Both the position numbers and the translations under genes were made by a program. A stretch of DNA of 64,000 bases from Acidovorax delafieldii (GTDB lineage Bacteria; Pseudomonadota; Gammaproteobacteria; Burkholderiales; Burkholderiaceae_C): positions 22,050 to 86,049 of the forward strand of contig DFQQ01000041.1 in assembly GCA_002377855.1 (NCBI GenBank). The letters are read 5' to 3'. How positions within the stretch are numbered: the stretch's first letter is position 1; each line of letters opens with the position of its first letter. This document shows, piece by piece, positions 1 through 9,751 of this stretch. Under the pieces are notes generated by a model that made no database searches, had not been told where the DNA came from, and was given only the letters and a program-made list of their open reading frames with translations.

Positions 1-278
1 ATGTCGCGGAAGTTCGTGGCCGTGATACCGCCGGGGTAACCCGAGTGACGGTAATACACCTTGTCCAGGGACTTGGTGCCGGTAACCTTGAGTTGTGCTG
101 CGTTGATAACGACGATGAAATCACCGGTATCGACGTGAGGCGTGTAAATGGCCTTGTGTTTGCCGCGCAAACGGAGAGCAACTTCGCTGGCTACTCGTCC
201 GAGGACCTTGTTGGTCGCGTCAATCACAAACCACTCGTGCACGACCTCAGCGGGCTTTGCGCTGAAAGTAGTAGTCAT
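1..278 (-). CDS. rplM: 50S ribosomal protein L13, 5' part (gene runs off the window)
   Basis: The first 92 codons of ribosomal protein L13, an early-assembling large-subunit protein that binds 23S rRNA. The translation starts MTTTFSAKPAEVVHEW and contains the L13 core VIDATNKVLGRVASEVA, then RLRGKHKAIYTPHVDTGDF and a KVYYRHSGYPGG segment, all at their usual places. The ATG at 276-278 is preceded by a purine-rich AAGAGAAA about 5 bases upstream. The C-terminal third, and presumably rpsI after it, lie outside the window. A promoter is visible about 130 bp upstream. Confidence 0.97.
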   Translation of the reverse strand, partial: MTTTFSAKPAEVVHEWFVIDATNKVLGRVASEVALRLRGKHKAIYTPHVDTGDFIVVINAAQLKVTGTKSLDKVYYRHSGYPGGITATNFRD

Positions 279-403
279 GAGTTTCTCTTTTCAAGAGGGG
301 TTTGGAAGGGCCCTTTTCCACGGTCGGTGCTTCTCTGAAGGAAGCCTCTTAGGTGGGATGAATGTGTTCGCCGCGGGGCCGCTCAATCGCTGCGAAGCCT
401 GAC

Positions 404-433
404 ATTATACGAATTTTGCGTGGTAGTGCACAA
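404..433 (-). promoter_or_regulatory. Probable sigma-70 promoter of rplM
   Basis: On the minus strand a perfect TATAAT (404-409) is preceded, after 18 bp, by TTGTGC (428-433), three of six bases matching the -35 consensus. Transcription would start near 397 and leave a leader of about 120 nt before rplM. The kinase gene upstream ends at 509, so rplM probably has its own promoter. Positions were read by eye. Confidence 0.6.
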
Positions 434-508
434 CCGCGGGGCACCAGTAGCCAGGGAGACCCCAAAGCCTGCCGCGCGCCTACAGCCCGCGCCTGAAAGC
501 CGGGGCTC

Positions 509-2458
509 TCAGTTCGCCATCTGCCGGGCCCGTTGTTCGTCTGCTTCGTACCGCTTGCGGGTCTCAATGCAGATGGCCTGCCCAGCTTGCCCCGGTTTTT
601 GGCATTCTTGGTGAATGCACATCGGTTTGGCAAAGAAACTCGCATTCGCGCACACCTCTTGCGGGCTCGGAGCCTTCACAGGGACAGGTCGCGGCTTGGG
701 CTCAGGCGCCGGAGGCGGCGGCGGTGGGGGCGCTTCCACCACCACCGGGGCGGAGGCAGGCTCGGAAACTATTTTTTTGACCGCGGCGTTGCTGCGCGGC
801 AAAGGCTTGGTGGGCGGCACAGGTGAAGACGCGGGAGCCTGCAAGAGCGCCGGCTCAACGGGAGCAGGCTCCGCCATCGGCTCCTCGCTCGCGCCGCCCA
901 TTGCGCTAGAGGCACCGGCCTCTGGCGCCGAAGCATCCACCACGGAGGGCACGACAGGTAGCTGCGCCACCTCGGTAATGATGTCATCCTCCACCCGCAT
1001 CTTGCGCGCGTGCAGCCCCCAGCTGGCGGCAGCCACCACCATCAGCGCTGCGGCTACCGCTGCGCCCCAACGCAGGCTTGCGTGACGTCGTGCCACCGCA
1101 GAACGGGGGGTCCGTCGGCCCGGTTCCTGATGTTTCGGTGACGACTTGCTATTGCCTCCCCGGTGTGTGCCCGCAGCAGCCGTGGCCGACCGGACACCGG
1201 GCGACGACTGCGGCGCAAGCTCTTCCTGCACCACGGTATCTCCCGGGTCCATAAAGACAGTGTCCACGGGCTCGACCGCTAAGGTATCGGGGCCCGTGCT
1301 CAAACTCACCTCTTCGGGCTGTGGTGGCACAACGCCCGCACCGGCAGCGGGACCGGCAGCCAGCACCTTCTCCGCCTGGGCCTGGATTTCTGCCACCATC
1401 TTTGGCGCAGAAGTCACATCCACCGTGGGCGTCACGAGGCCGGGACCTGGCTGGTCAGCAGGCTCTACCCAGATGTCCCCAAGATCGGCACGAAAATCAA
1501 AACCGCCGATTCCGTCGGGTGCGGACACCATCTCCATCGTTTGCAAGAAGGCGTCAATGCTCTGCGGCCGGTCTTGGGGACGCAAAGACAAGGCCTGCGT
1601 GATAGCGGCCACAAACGGTGCAGAGTATTCAACGCCAAACTGTCGCTTGACGGTCTTGGCAACACGCGCAAACGGCACCATGCGATCGCGAATGGAACGC
1701 AACGTGGCGGGCAAAGGTGTGTCGTTGCACAGGCAGCCGTGTACGACGGCCGCCAATGAATACAGGTCGCTCCAAGGGCCCTGGCGCAGGTCCTCATCGG
1801 TTTCCGAATACTGCTCAATCGGTGCGTAGTTGACCTTGAGCACAGCCGTGTGCTGCTGCCCCTGGTCGTTGATGGCGTGGCGCGCCGCGCCCAGATCCAG
1901 AAGCACGGGCGGGCCGCAATCCTGCAAAAAGATGTTGTCCGGCGAAATGTCGCGATGCAGCGTCTTGCCCTCGTGCAACACGCGCAGCGCGCCAAGCACC
2001 GACCACAGCACCTTGCGCAGCCAGGCTTCTGGCGGCGGAGTGCGCATCTGCGCACGTGCCTGCTTGAACGTCATGCCGCTGTACAGGGGCATGACCATAT
2101 AAGCCGTGTTGTTTGCCTCCCAGAAACGGAACACCTTCACCAGTGAAGGGTGGTCGAACTGGGCCAGCAAGCGCGCCTCGCCCACGAACGAAGCCAAGCC
2201 CGTCTGGAAGGTCTGCTGATCAGATGACGAGCGAACCCACAGTGATTGCCCCTGCGCGCGACCAGCAAGGGCCGTTGGCATGTACTCCTTGATGGCCACT
2301 GCCCGATGCAAGGAATGGTCAAACGCCTTGTAGACCATGCCAAAACCCCCCACCCCGAGCAGCGCCAGGATTTCAAATTCGGCCAGCCGGGTACCAGGAG
2401 GCAGCGCATCAACGTGGCTGAAGCCGCTGACAGGGGTGGGACTGGAACGTTCGGTCAT
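509..2458 (-). CDS. Membrane-anchored Ser/Thr protein kinase (Hanks type)
   Basis: About 649 residues from the ATG at 2458; a TTG 14 codons further upstream is possible, and neither start has a good ribosome site. The N-terminal kinase domain (about residues 25-310) has a glycine loop LLGVGGFGMVY (near 34-43), the ATP lysine in VAIKEYMP (near 57), the catalytic HRDISPDN (168-175) and DLGAAR in place of the usual DFG. A proline- and alanine-rich linker follows, then one membrane helix (WGAAVAAALMVVAAASWGL) and a proline-rich C-terminal part ending in a cysteine-containing segment (CANASF, MCIHQECQK). The kinase faces the cytoplasm and the tail the periplasm. The substrate is unknown, and no partner phosphatase is next to it. 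The DLG variant keeps the metal-binding Asp, so activity is likely. Confidence 0.9.
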   Translation of the reverse strand: MTERSSPTPVSGFSHVDALPPGTRLAEFEILALLGVGGFGMVYKAFDHSLHRAVAIKEYMPTALAGRAQGQSLWVRSSSDQQTFQTGLASFVGEARLLAQFDHPSLVKVFRFWEANNTAYMVMPLYSGMTFKQARAQMRTPPPEAWLRKVLWSVLGALRVLHEGKTLHRDISPDNIFLQDCGPPVLLDLGAARHAINDQGQQHTAVLKVNYAPIEQYSETDEDLRQGPWSDLYSLAAVVHGCLCNDTPLPATLRSIRDRMVPFARVAKTVKRQFGVEYSAPFVAAITQALSLRPQDRPQSIDAFLQTMEMVSAPDGIGGFDFRADLGDIWVEPADQPGPGLVTPTVDVTSAPKMVAEIQAQAEKVLAAGPAAGAGVVPPQPEEVSLSTGPDTLAVEPVDTVFMDPGDTVVQEELAPQSSPGVRSATAAAGTHRGGNSKSSPKHQEPGRRTPRSAVARRHASLRWGAAVAAALMVVAAASWGLHARKMRVEDDIITEVAQLPVVPSVVDASAPEAGASSAMGGASEEPMAEPAPVEPALLQAPASSPVPPTKPLPRSNAAVKKIVSEPASAPVVVEAPPPPPPPAPEPKPRPVPVKAPSPQEVCANASFFAKPMCIHQECQKPGQAGQAICIETRKRYEADEQRARQMAN

Positions 2459-2702
2459 GGTGAGGAGGCGAGGCAATGCCGCGTTTGGAAAGGCATTCAA
2501 TCGATGCCAGCCCGGCAGCGGCCCGGCAATAGACGCGATGATGCGGTATCAAAGCCCGTAAAAAAGCAACAAAAAGCAGACTGTCTGCCAAAAACATCAC
2601 AGCCGCTCGGAATGCTTCGATTTTGCCCTGCCCGACGCCGAAGCGGCATGAGCCGCATCAGCGCCGGGCCGCGGCGCTGCACGCACTCGTTACCATAGGG
2701 GC

Positions 2703-3590
2703 ATGTTCAGTTATCGCCACGCATTCCACGCAGGCAACCATGCCGATGTGCTCAAGCACACGGTTTTGATTGCCACTTTGCAATACCTCACGGAGAAAGA
2801 CGCGGCGTTGACCGTTTTGGACACCCATGCCGGCGCTGGCCTTTATCGCCTGGATGGCGATTACGCCAGCACCAGCGGTGAGGCTTCTGAGGGCATCCTG
2901 CGCCTGGTGGCGCCAGAGGCTCCGCCGCTCACTCCTGCATTGTCGGCTTACGTAGAAATGGTGCGCGCCTTCAACCAAGGCAACAAGACCAGGGTGTACC
3001 CAGGCTCTCCGTTCATCAGCCAACGCCTGCTGCGCGGCCACGACAAACTCAAGCTGTTTGAACTGCATCCCACCGACATGCGCGCCTTGGCAGGCAACGT
3101 AGCCCAGCTGGAAGCAGGCAGGCAAGTGGCGGTGCTGCATGAGGATGGCTTTGAGGGCATCAAGAAATTTTTACCCCCACCGGCCCGCCGCGCTTTGGTG
3201 CTGTGCGATCCCAGCTATGAAATGAAGAGCGACTACGGCAAGGTGCTGGACATGGTCACGGATTCGCTCAAGCGCTTTGCCACCGGCACGTACGCGATTT
3301 GGTACCCCATCATTCCGCGGCCTGAGGCGCATGATCTCCCGAGGCGACTCAAGACGATGGCCACCAAGGCAGGCAAAAGCTGGCTGCACGCCACGCTCAC
3401 GGTAAAGTCCAGCAAGATCACAGAAAACGAGTCCGGCGAGACCAAACGCCCTGGCCTGCCCGCCAGCGGCATGTTTCTGATCAACCCGCCCTTCACGCTC
3501 AAGCCCGCATTGAAAGAAGCGCTGCCCCAAATGGTAGAGCTGCTGGCGCAGGACAAGCACGCCACACACACGCTGGAGTCGGGCGGCTGA
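2703..3590 (+). CDS. rlmJ: 23S rRNA (adenine(2030)-N6)-methyltransferase
   Basis: A 295-residue RlmJ homologue that uses SAM to methylate N6 of A2030 in 23S rRNA. It starts MFSYRHAFHAGNHADVLKH, the characteristic RlmJ N-terminus. It carries the SAM-site motif VLDTHAGAGLY (near 38-48) and the catalytic N6-MTase motif, here DPSYE instead of the more common DPPYE. Length is close to the family norm (about 280). The gene stands alone on the plus strand, divergent from the kinase and convergent with rlpA, so it is probably monocistronic. The 200 bp upstream hold no promoter I can name. Confidence 0.95.
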   Translation: MFSYRHAFHAGNHADVLKHTVLIATLQYLTEKDAALTVLDTHAGAGLYRLDGDYASTSGEASEGILRLVAPEAPPLTPALSAYVEMVRAFNQGNKTRVYPGSPFISQRLLRGHDKLKLFELHPTDMRALAGNVAQLEAGRQVAVLHEDGFEGIKKFLPPPARRALVLCDPSYEMKSDYGKVLDMVTDSLKRFATGTYAIWYPIIPRPEAHDLPRRLKTMATKAGKSWLHATLTVKSSKITENESGETKRPGLPASGMFLINPPFTLKPALKEALPQMVELLAQDKHATHTLESGG

Positions 3591-3629
3591 GCGCTCACCC
3601 GCTGCTGCCCACGCGACGCGGTGTCGGCA

Positions 3630-4286
3630 CTACTCCGGGCGTTTGGGCGGGCAGGTGGCGTCGTCGGCGCCCAGCGGAAACACATCCACTGGCTTCAAAC
3701 CCAGCCCGTGCACTCCCAGTGCCATGGCCGCTCCGCGGCTCAGGTCCACCACCCGGTTGCGGACATGGGGCCCGCGGTCGTTGATGCGCACGACAACCCC
3801 GCGCCCGGTGGCCTGACTGCGCACACAGACCAGCGTACCAAAGGGCAACGTGCGATGGGCTGCCGTCATGGCGTGCATGTCAAAGCGCTCACCACTGGCG
3901 GTGCGGCGCTTGTGAAATCCAGGGCCGTACCAGGAAGCCATCCCGGTTTCGCTCGGCAGCACTTCCCGGTCTTCATCGTCTTCCTCATCTTCGTCCTGCT
4001 GGTCATCACTCAACAAGTCGATGGAAGAGCGCAGTGCAACGCGGGCCGTATGCGACGCCGACTGGTATGGAGGCGGGGTTGCATCCAATGCGGACGCCAC
4101 TGCAGGCTCAGCAGCCTGTGGTGCCTCAAGGCTCGCGCCACGGGCGGGCCCGGCAAGCAGCAATACCATGCCCACTGCCAAGGCAACCAGAGATTGACCA
4201 ACGCCAGGCACGCGGCGCGCCTGTGCAGGCCGAGCGCACCGCGAAGCGCCACTCGTCACAAGCACGGCGATGCCGGGACCCAGCAC
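3630..4286 (-). CDS. rlpA: RlpA-like septal ring lytic transglycosylase (double-psi beta-barrel)
   Basis: A 218-residue protein with a hydrophobic segment (VALAVGMVLLLAGPARGA, near 34-51) acting as export signal, an acidic linker (DDQQDEDEEDDEDRE), then the RlpA double-psi beta-barrel: GMASWYGPGFHKRRTASGERF and VVVRINDRGPHVRNRVVDLS. The family cleaves glycan strands lacking stem peptides at the septum. There is no C-terminal SPOR domain, which E. coli RlpA has. The GTG start at 4286 lies two bases after the metF stop, suggesting translational coupling; a downstream GTG just before the hydrophobic segment would give a more normal signal peptide, so the start is uncertain. Confidence 0.85.
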   Translation of the reverse strand: MLGPGIAVLVTSGASRCARPAQARRVPGVGQSLVALAVGMVLLLAGPARGASLEAPQAAEPAVASALDATPPPYQSASHTARVALRSSIDLLSDDQQDEDEEDDEDREVLPSETGMASWYGPGFHKRRTASGERFDMHAMTAAHRTLPFGTLVCVRSQATGRGVVVRINDRGPHVRNRVVDLSRGAAMALGVHGLGLKPVDVFPLGADDATCPPKRPE

Positions 4287-4288
4287 GC

Positions 4289-5140
4289 TTACAGCTCCAG
4301 CCGGCGGCAGATCTCCAGCGTCGCCGCACTTTGGTTCATGGTGTAGAAGTGCAATGCAGGTACGCCCGCACTGCGCAACTGATCACACAGATCGGTCACC
4401 ACGTCCAAGCCAAAAGCCTTGATGCTGGCGGTGTCGTCGCCAAACCCCTGCAGGCGCAACCGGATCCAGCGGGGAATCTCGGCACCACACGCGTCAGAAA
4501 AACGCATCAACTGCGTGGAGCTGGAAATTGGCATGATGCCGGGCACCACGGGAATGTCCGCGCCCAGCTTCTGCGTGTCTTCCACAAAGCGGAAATAGGC
4601 ATCGCTGTTGTAGAAATACTGGGTAATTGCCGCGTCAGCACCTGCGCGCACTTTGGCCGCGTACGCCTTGAGGTCCGATTCGGGCGAACGCGCCTGCGGG
4701 TGCACCTCAGGGTATGCGGCCACTTCGATGTGAAAGTCGCGCCCGGTCTCTTCGCGGATGAAAGCCACCAAGTCGCTGGCGTACTGGAACTCTCCGCCCG
4801 CGCCATAGCCGCTGGGCAAATCGCCGCGCAAAGCCACCAGCCGCCGCACGCCCATGGCCTTGAGCACGGTGAGTTGTTCGCGCACCGACTGGCGCGTGGC
4901 CCCAATGCACGAAAAATGGGATGCAGCACTGACCCCCTCCGACAGAATCTCCTTCACCGTGGAGAAAGTGCCCTCTTGCGTCGAGCCCCCTGCGCCATAA
5001 GTCACGGAGCAAAACTCGGGGTGCAAGGCATACAGCTGCTGGCGCACGGCGCGCAGCTTGGTGGCTCCCTCAGCCGTTTTCGGGGGGAAGAATTCCAGGC
5101 TCACCGGAAAACCGGTGGCTTCGGTCTTGGCAGCGTTCAT
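4289..5140 (-). CDS. metF: 5,10-methylenetetrahydrofolate reductase
   Basis: A 283-residue MetF, a cytosolic FAD enzyme that reduces 5,10-methylene-THF to 5-methyl-THF, the methyl donor for methionine synthesis. It has the N-terminal SLEFFPPK with the conserved glutamate, CSVTYGAGGS, the LRGDLP segment after a Rossmann-like strand, and GIMPI near residue 200. The ATG overlaps the stop of the upstream rRNA methylase by four bases (ATGA). Together with ahcY further upstream this is a methyl-cycle neighbourhood: SAH is cleared by AhcY, and MetF supplies the methyl group to remake methionine. Confidence 0.97.
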   Translation of the reverse strand: MNAAKTEATGFPVSLEFFPPKTAEGATKLRAVRQQLYALHPEFCSVTYGAGGSTQEGTFSTVKEILSEGVSAASHFSCIGATRQSVREQLTVLKAMGVRRLVALRGDLPSGYGAGGEFQYASDLVAFIREETGRDFHIEVAAYPEVHPQARSPESDLKAYAAKVRAGADAAITQYFYNSDAYFRFVEDTQKLGADIPVVPGIMPISSSTQLMRFSDACGAEIPRWIRLRLQGFGDDTASIKAFGLDVVTDLCDQLRSAGVPALHFYTMNQSAATLEICRRLEL

Positions 5141-6138
5141 GCGGCCCTCCTTGCATCAACAAAAAACTCCCGGTTTCCGTCGCCGCCGTGAATGGGGCTG
5201 TCAATCCACGCCAACACCTGCAAGCCCACCTCGGCGCAGCAATCGCGGATGCGCTTTTCCACCACGGCGTAAAGCGTCTCGTCGCGCACAATGCCGCCCT
5301 TGCCTACCTGGCCGGGCTGCAGCTCAAACTGGGGCTTGACCAGCACGAGCAGCCGGCCTTCGGGCGCCAAAAATGGCACCAGGGCGGGCAGCACCAGCGT
5401 CAACGAAATGAACGACAAATCCCCGGTGATCACATCGAAAACCGGTGTGATCACCACATCTTCCCTTCCGGCCTTGCGCTGGCGCATGACAGGCAAAGTG
5501 CCTTCGGCGCGCGCCCTTTCCTTCGCGGCGCGCTCGGCCTTGAAGTTCTCTATTTCCTGCTCTTTTGCATCGTCGCTGTCGTCGTATTCTTCATCCACCA
5601 GCCCGCCGTTGCGCATCCAGCTGTAAGGAGCCACCGGCTGGGTCTCGTTGTCGTCGCCGTCCTGCACCCGCTCTTCAGACAACGCGGCTTCACAACCCTC
5701 CAACAACGATTCGGCAGTCATCGCCCGCGCATTCAGCCCTTCAACCCCCACCACACGGGGGTCATCGCGCAAGCGCTCGTGCAATTGCCCATGGCCCACG
5801 TCCACACCAATGACCTGGGCGGCGCCATGCTGCAGCAGGCAGTCGGTGAACCCCCCAGTGCTCTGGCCGACGTCCAGGCAGCGCAAACCCTTCACCAGGA
5901 GACCCGTCGCCTTCAGCGCGCCCTCGAGCTTGAGCCCGCCACGCGAGATGTATTTGGCCTCGGCATCGTCCAGCAAGCGCACCTCCGCCATGGGCGGAAT
6001 ATCGTCACCGTTCTTTACCACCTTGTTCCAAGCGGACAGCGGCGTCAGGCGCCATTCCACCCCCGAGGCGATCAAGCGCTGTGCTTGTGAGCGCGTGGCG
6101 GCCTGGCCGCCTTCCACCAAGAAAACATCTGCGCGCAT
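5137..6138 (-). CDS. TlyA family rRNA 2'-O-methyltransferase with a large acidic insertion
   Basis: A 333-residue TlyA/hemolysin-A-type methylase; family members are usually about 250-270. It has an N-terminal S4 RNA-binding domain (1-60) and an FtsJ-like Rossmann fold. Visible catalytic-site elements are K70 in SRGGLKL, CLDVGQSTGGFTD (88-99), DLSFISL (240-246), the VLVKPQFEL lysine near 271 and the REFFVDA glutamate near the end, matching the K-D-K-E set. About 85 extra residues (148-232), very acidic then highly charged and helical, sit between strands 4 and 5 of the fold. Related enzymes methylate 16S and 23S rRNA; no haemolytic role should be assumed. It is the first gene of the tlyA-metF-rlpA unit. 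Confidence 0.9.
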   Translation of the reverse strand: MRADVFLVEGGQAATRSQAQRLIASGVEWRLTPLSAWNKVVKNGDDIPPMAEVRLLDDAEAKYISRGGLKLEGALKATGLLVKGLRCLDVGQSTGGFTDCLLQHGAAQVIGVDVGHGQLHERLRDDPRVVGVEGLNARAMTAESLLEGCEAALSEERVQDGDDNETQPVAPYSWMRNGGLVDEEYDDSDDAKEQEIENFKAERAAKERARAEGTLPVMRQRKAGREDVVITPVFDVITGDLSFISLTLVLPALVPFLAPEGRLLVLVKPQFELQPGQVGKGGIVRDETLYAVVEKRIRDCCAEVGLQVLAWIDSPIHGGDGNREFFVDARRAA

Positions 6139-6162
6139 GCGTACTCTCTCGTCCTGCGACGG

Positions 6163-6228
6163 AAATTGAAGTAAAAACAGGCCCTAGCGCTTATTCCATA
6201 AGCGCTAGCAGCTCCTAAATCAGGAGCA
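6163..6228. repeat. Dispersed palindromic repeat, family A, copy 1
   Basis: The core TAGCGCTTAT-N4-ATAAGCGCTA forms a perfect stem and is followed by GCAGCTCCTAAATCAGGAGC. It lies between the end of ahcY and the tlyA-like gene. It shares core and flanks with the copies near 10.6, 14.4, 33.8, 51.2 and 55.9 kb. Confidence 0.8.
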
Positions 6229-6246
6229 TTTAGCTCCCACCAAGGC

Positions 6247-7683
<1,437 letters not shown>

Positions 7684-7750
7684 GGTGTGCTCCAAAGCAT
7701 GTTTGAAAAGCCACTTGACGGGGAAAGATGCAACTCACCACACGAAAAGT

Positions 7751-7825
7751 GGATGAGCGTCGTTGCTTGATGACTCCGAGCCTCACGTCCCGCAAATGAC
7801 AGGGGACGCTGCAACGCTCCTCGGA
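7751..7825 (-). ncRNA. SAH riboswitch in the ahcY leader
   Basis: Read on the minus strand, the leader has the SAH-riboswitch sequence blocks in order: CCGAGGAGCGTTGCAGCG, a variable hairpin (GTCCC...GGGAC), GAGGCTCGG, a short joiner, then GCAACGACGCTCATCC. The first and last blocks contain the complementary pieces (GAGCG/CGCTC and GTTGC/GCAAC) expected for the pseudoknotted fold. It ends about 70 nt before the ahcY start. In this class SAH binding raises expression of SAH-recycling genes. Assignment rests on consensus recognition and gene context. Confidence 0.88.
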
Positions 7826-7832
7826 TGGGCGG

Positions 7833-7838
7833 ATTATA
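7833..7838 (-). promoter_or_regulatory. -10 element of the ahcY promoter
   Basis: A perfect TATAAT on the minus strand lies about 8 bases upstream of the first riboswitch block, so the transcript would begin almost exactly with the aptamer. No convincing -35 is seen at 16-18 bp (the region reads GGGACGGG), so activator help or a weak -35 is inferred. Confidence 0.6.
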
Positions 7839-8116
7839 AAAGCAGTCCAAAAAACCCGTCCCGCCCACGGGCCGCAACTGGGTACCAGTAGCGGACGGCA
7901 TGCGGCGCGGCCGGTGCTTTCCAGCCCTGTGCAACGTGCCCACTGGACCAAGACAGCGGAGAACCGAAGCGCCGCAGCCCACCTGCTCGATCGCGTTTCA
8001 CGCATAGGTAAAATCTTTGTCAACAGCCGCCTCGCTCCCGCGCAGAATGCGGCCCCGCACCCCCTGATTGGGCACAGCGCACATTGCAGTGCTGGCTCTT
8101 ACCCATTGGAATCCCT

Positions 8117-9745
8117 GTGTCTTACGCCCTAGAAACCCGGCGCCGCCGTACCTTTGCCATCATTTCCCACCCTGACGCGGGTAAAACGACGCTGACAGAA
8201 AAGCTCCTGCTGTTCTCGGGCGCGATCCAGATCGCCGGTGCGGTGAAGGGCCGCAAGGCCAGCCGCCACGCCACGTCCGACTGGATGGAGATCGAAAAGC
8301 AGCGCGGCATCTCGGTGGCCTCATCCGTCATGCAGATGTTGTACCGCGAGCACGTGATCAACCTGCTCGACACCCCCGGCCACAAGGACTTCTCGGAAGA
8401 CACCTACCGCGTGCTCACCGCCGTCGATTCCGCGCTGATGGTGATCGACGCCGCCAACGGTGTGGAAGCGCAGACGCGCCGCCTGATCGAGGTCTGCCGC
8501 CAGCGCGACACGCCCATCATCACCTTCGTCAACAAGATGGACCGCGAAGTGCGCGACCCGCTGGACATCATGGACGAGGTCGAGCGCGAACTGGGCATGC
8601 CCTGCTGCCCCATGACCTGGCCGGTAGGCCAGGGCAAGAGCTTTGGCGGCATCATCAACCTGCGCACCCATTCGATGACTGTGTTCGAGTCAGGCAGCGA
8701 GCGTCGCCCCCAGGACTTCGAATCCATTCCGCTGACCGATGTGGATGCACTGCGCGCTCGCTTCGGTGCTGAGTTTGATGCGGCCCTGGAAAGCATGGAA
8801 CTCGCCACCGGCGCGTCACCCGCTTGGGACCACGAAGCCTTCTTGGCGGGCAAGCTGACCCCCGTGTTCTTCGGCTCGGGCGTCAACAACTTCGGCGTGA
8901 TGGAAGTGCTGGACGCCCTGGTCGACATGGCCCCGCCGCCCGGCCCGCGCGTGAGCACGCTCGAAGTGAACAGGCAGCCCGTGGTCAAGACCATCCAACC
9001 CGAAGACGAGGGTTTTGCGGGCGTCGTCTTCAAGGTGCAGGCCAACATGGATGCCAACCACCGCGACCGCATCGCCTTCGTGCGCGTGGCTTCGGGCAAG
9101 TACATGCCGGGCATGAAGCTCAAGGTGCAGCGTACCGGCAAAGAGCTGCGCCCCACATCGGTCGTGACCTTCATGTCGCAGCGCCGCGAGGCGGTGGAAG
9201 AAGCCTACGCGGGCGACATCATCGGCTTTACCACCCACGGCGGCGTGCAGTTGGGCGACACCATCACCGACGGCGCCAACCTGCAGTTCACCGGCCTGCC
9301 TTTCTTCGCGCCCGAAATGTTCATGACCGTGGTGCTCAAGAATCCCCTGCGCACCAAGCAGCTCCAGCAGGGCCTGGCCCAGCTGGGTGAGGAAGGCGCG
9401 ATCCAAGTCTTCAAGCCCGACGCCGGCGGCAACATGCTGCTGGGCGCCGTGGGCCAGCTGCAGTTTGAAGTGGTGCAGCACCGCCTGAAAGCCGAATACG
9501 ACGCTGATGTGCGCCTGGAAGGCTGCCAGTACACGGGAGCCCGCTGGATTACCGCAGACACTCCAGCCGAACTGCGCGAGTTTGAAAACGCCTACCCCCT
9601 GCGGATGGCGCACGACGCGGCCAATACCTTGGCCTATCTGTGCACGTCACCGTATGACGTGCGGTTGGCGCAGGAACGGTTTCCGAAGATTCACTTCCAT
9701 CCGCTGCGGGAGCATGCGGGGTTGGCGTTGCAAAAGGCGGGCTGA
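8117..9745 (+). CDS. prfC: Peptide chain release factor 3
   Basis: A 542-residue RF3, the translational GTPase that recycles RF1/RF2 from the ribosome after termination. GTPase motifs are G1 SHPDAGKTTL (near 18-27), the switch-I region around KQRGISVASS, G3 DTPGHKDFSEDTYR and G4 NKMDR, followed by domain II and the RF3-specific C-terminal domain (FEVVQHRLKAEY). The GTG at 8117 (first residues VSYALETRRRR) is chosen because family members start there; the open frame continues 11 codons upstream without similarity. A HAD phosphatase gene follows after six bases. Confidence 0.96.
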   Translation: MSYALETRRRRTFAIISHPDAGKTTLTEKLLLFSGAIQIAGAVKGRKASRHATSDWMEIEKQRGISVASSVMQMLYREHVINLLDTPGHKDFSEDTYRVLTAVDSALMVIDAANGVEAQTRRLIEVCRQRDTPIITFVNKMDREVRDPLDIMDEVERELGMPCCPMTWPVGQGKSFGGIINLRTHSMTVFESGSERRPQDFESIPLTDVDALRARFGAEFDAALESMELATGASPAWDHEAFLAGKLTPVFFGSGVNNFGVMEVLDALVDMAPPPGPRVSTLEVNRQPVVKTIQPEDEGFAGVVFKVQANMDANHRDRIAFVRVASGKYMPGMKLKVQRTGKELRPTSVVTFMSQRREAVEEAYAGDIIGFTTHGGVQLGDTITDGANLQFTGLPFFAPEMFMTVVLKNPLRTKQLQQGLAQLGEEGAIQVFKPDAGGNMLLGAVGQLQFEVVQHRLKAEYDADVRLEGCQYTGARWITADTPAELREFENAYPLRMAHDAANTLAYLCTSPYDVRLAQERFPKIHFHPLREHAGLALQKAG

Positions 9746-9751
9746 AGCAGC

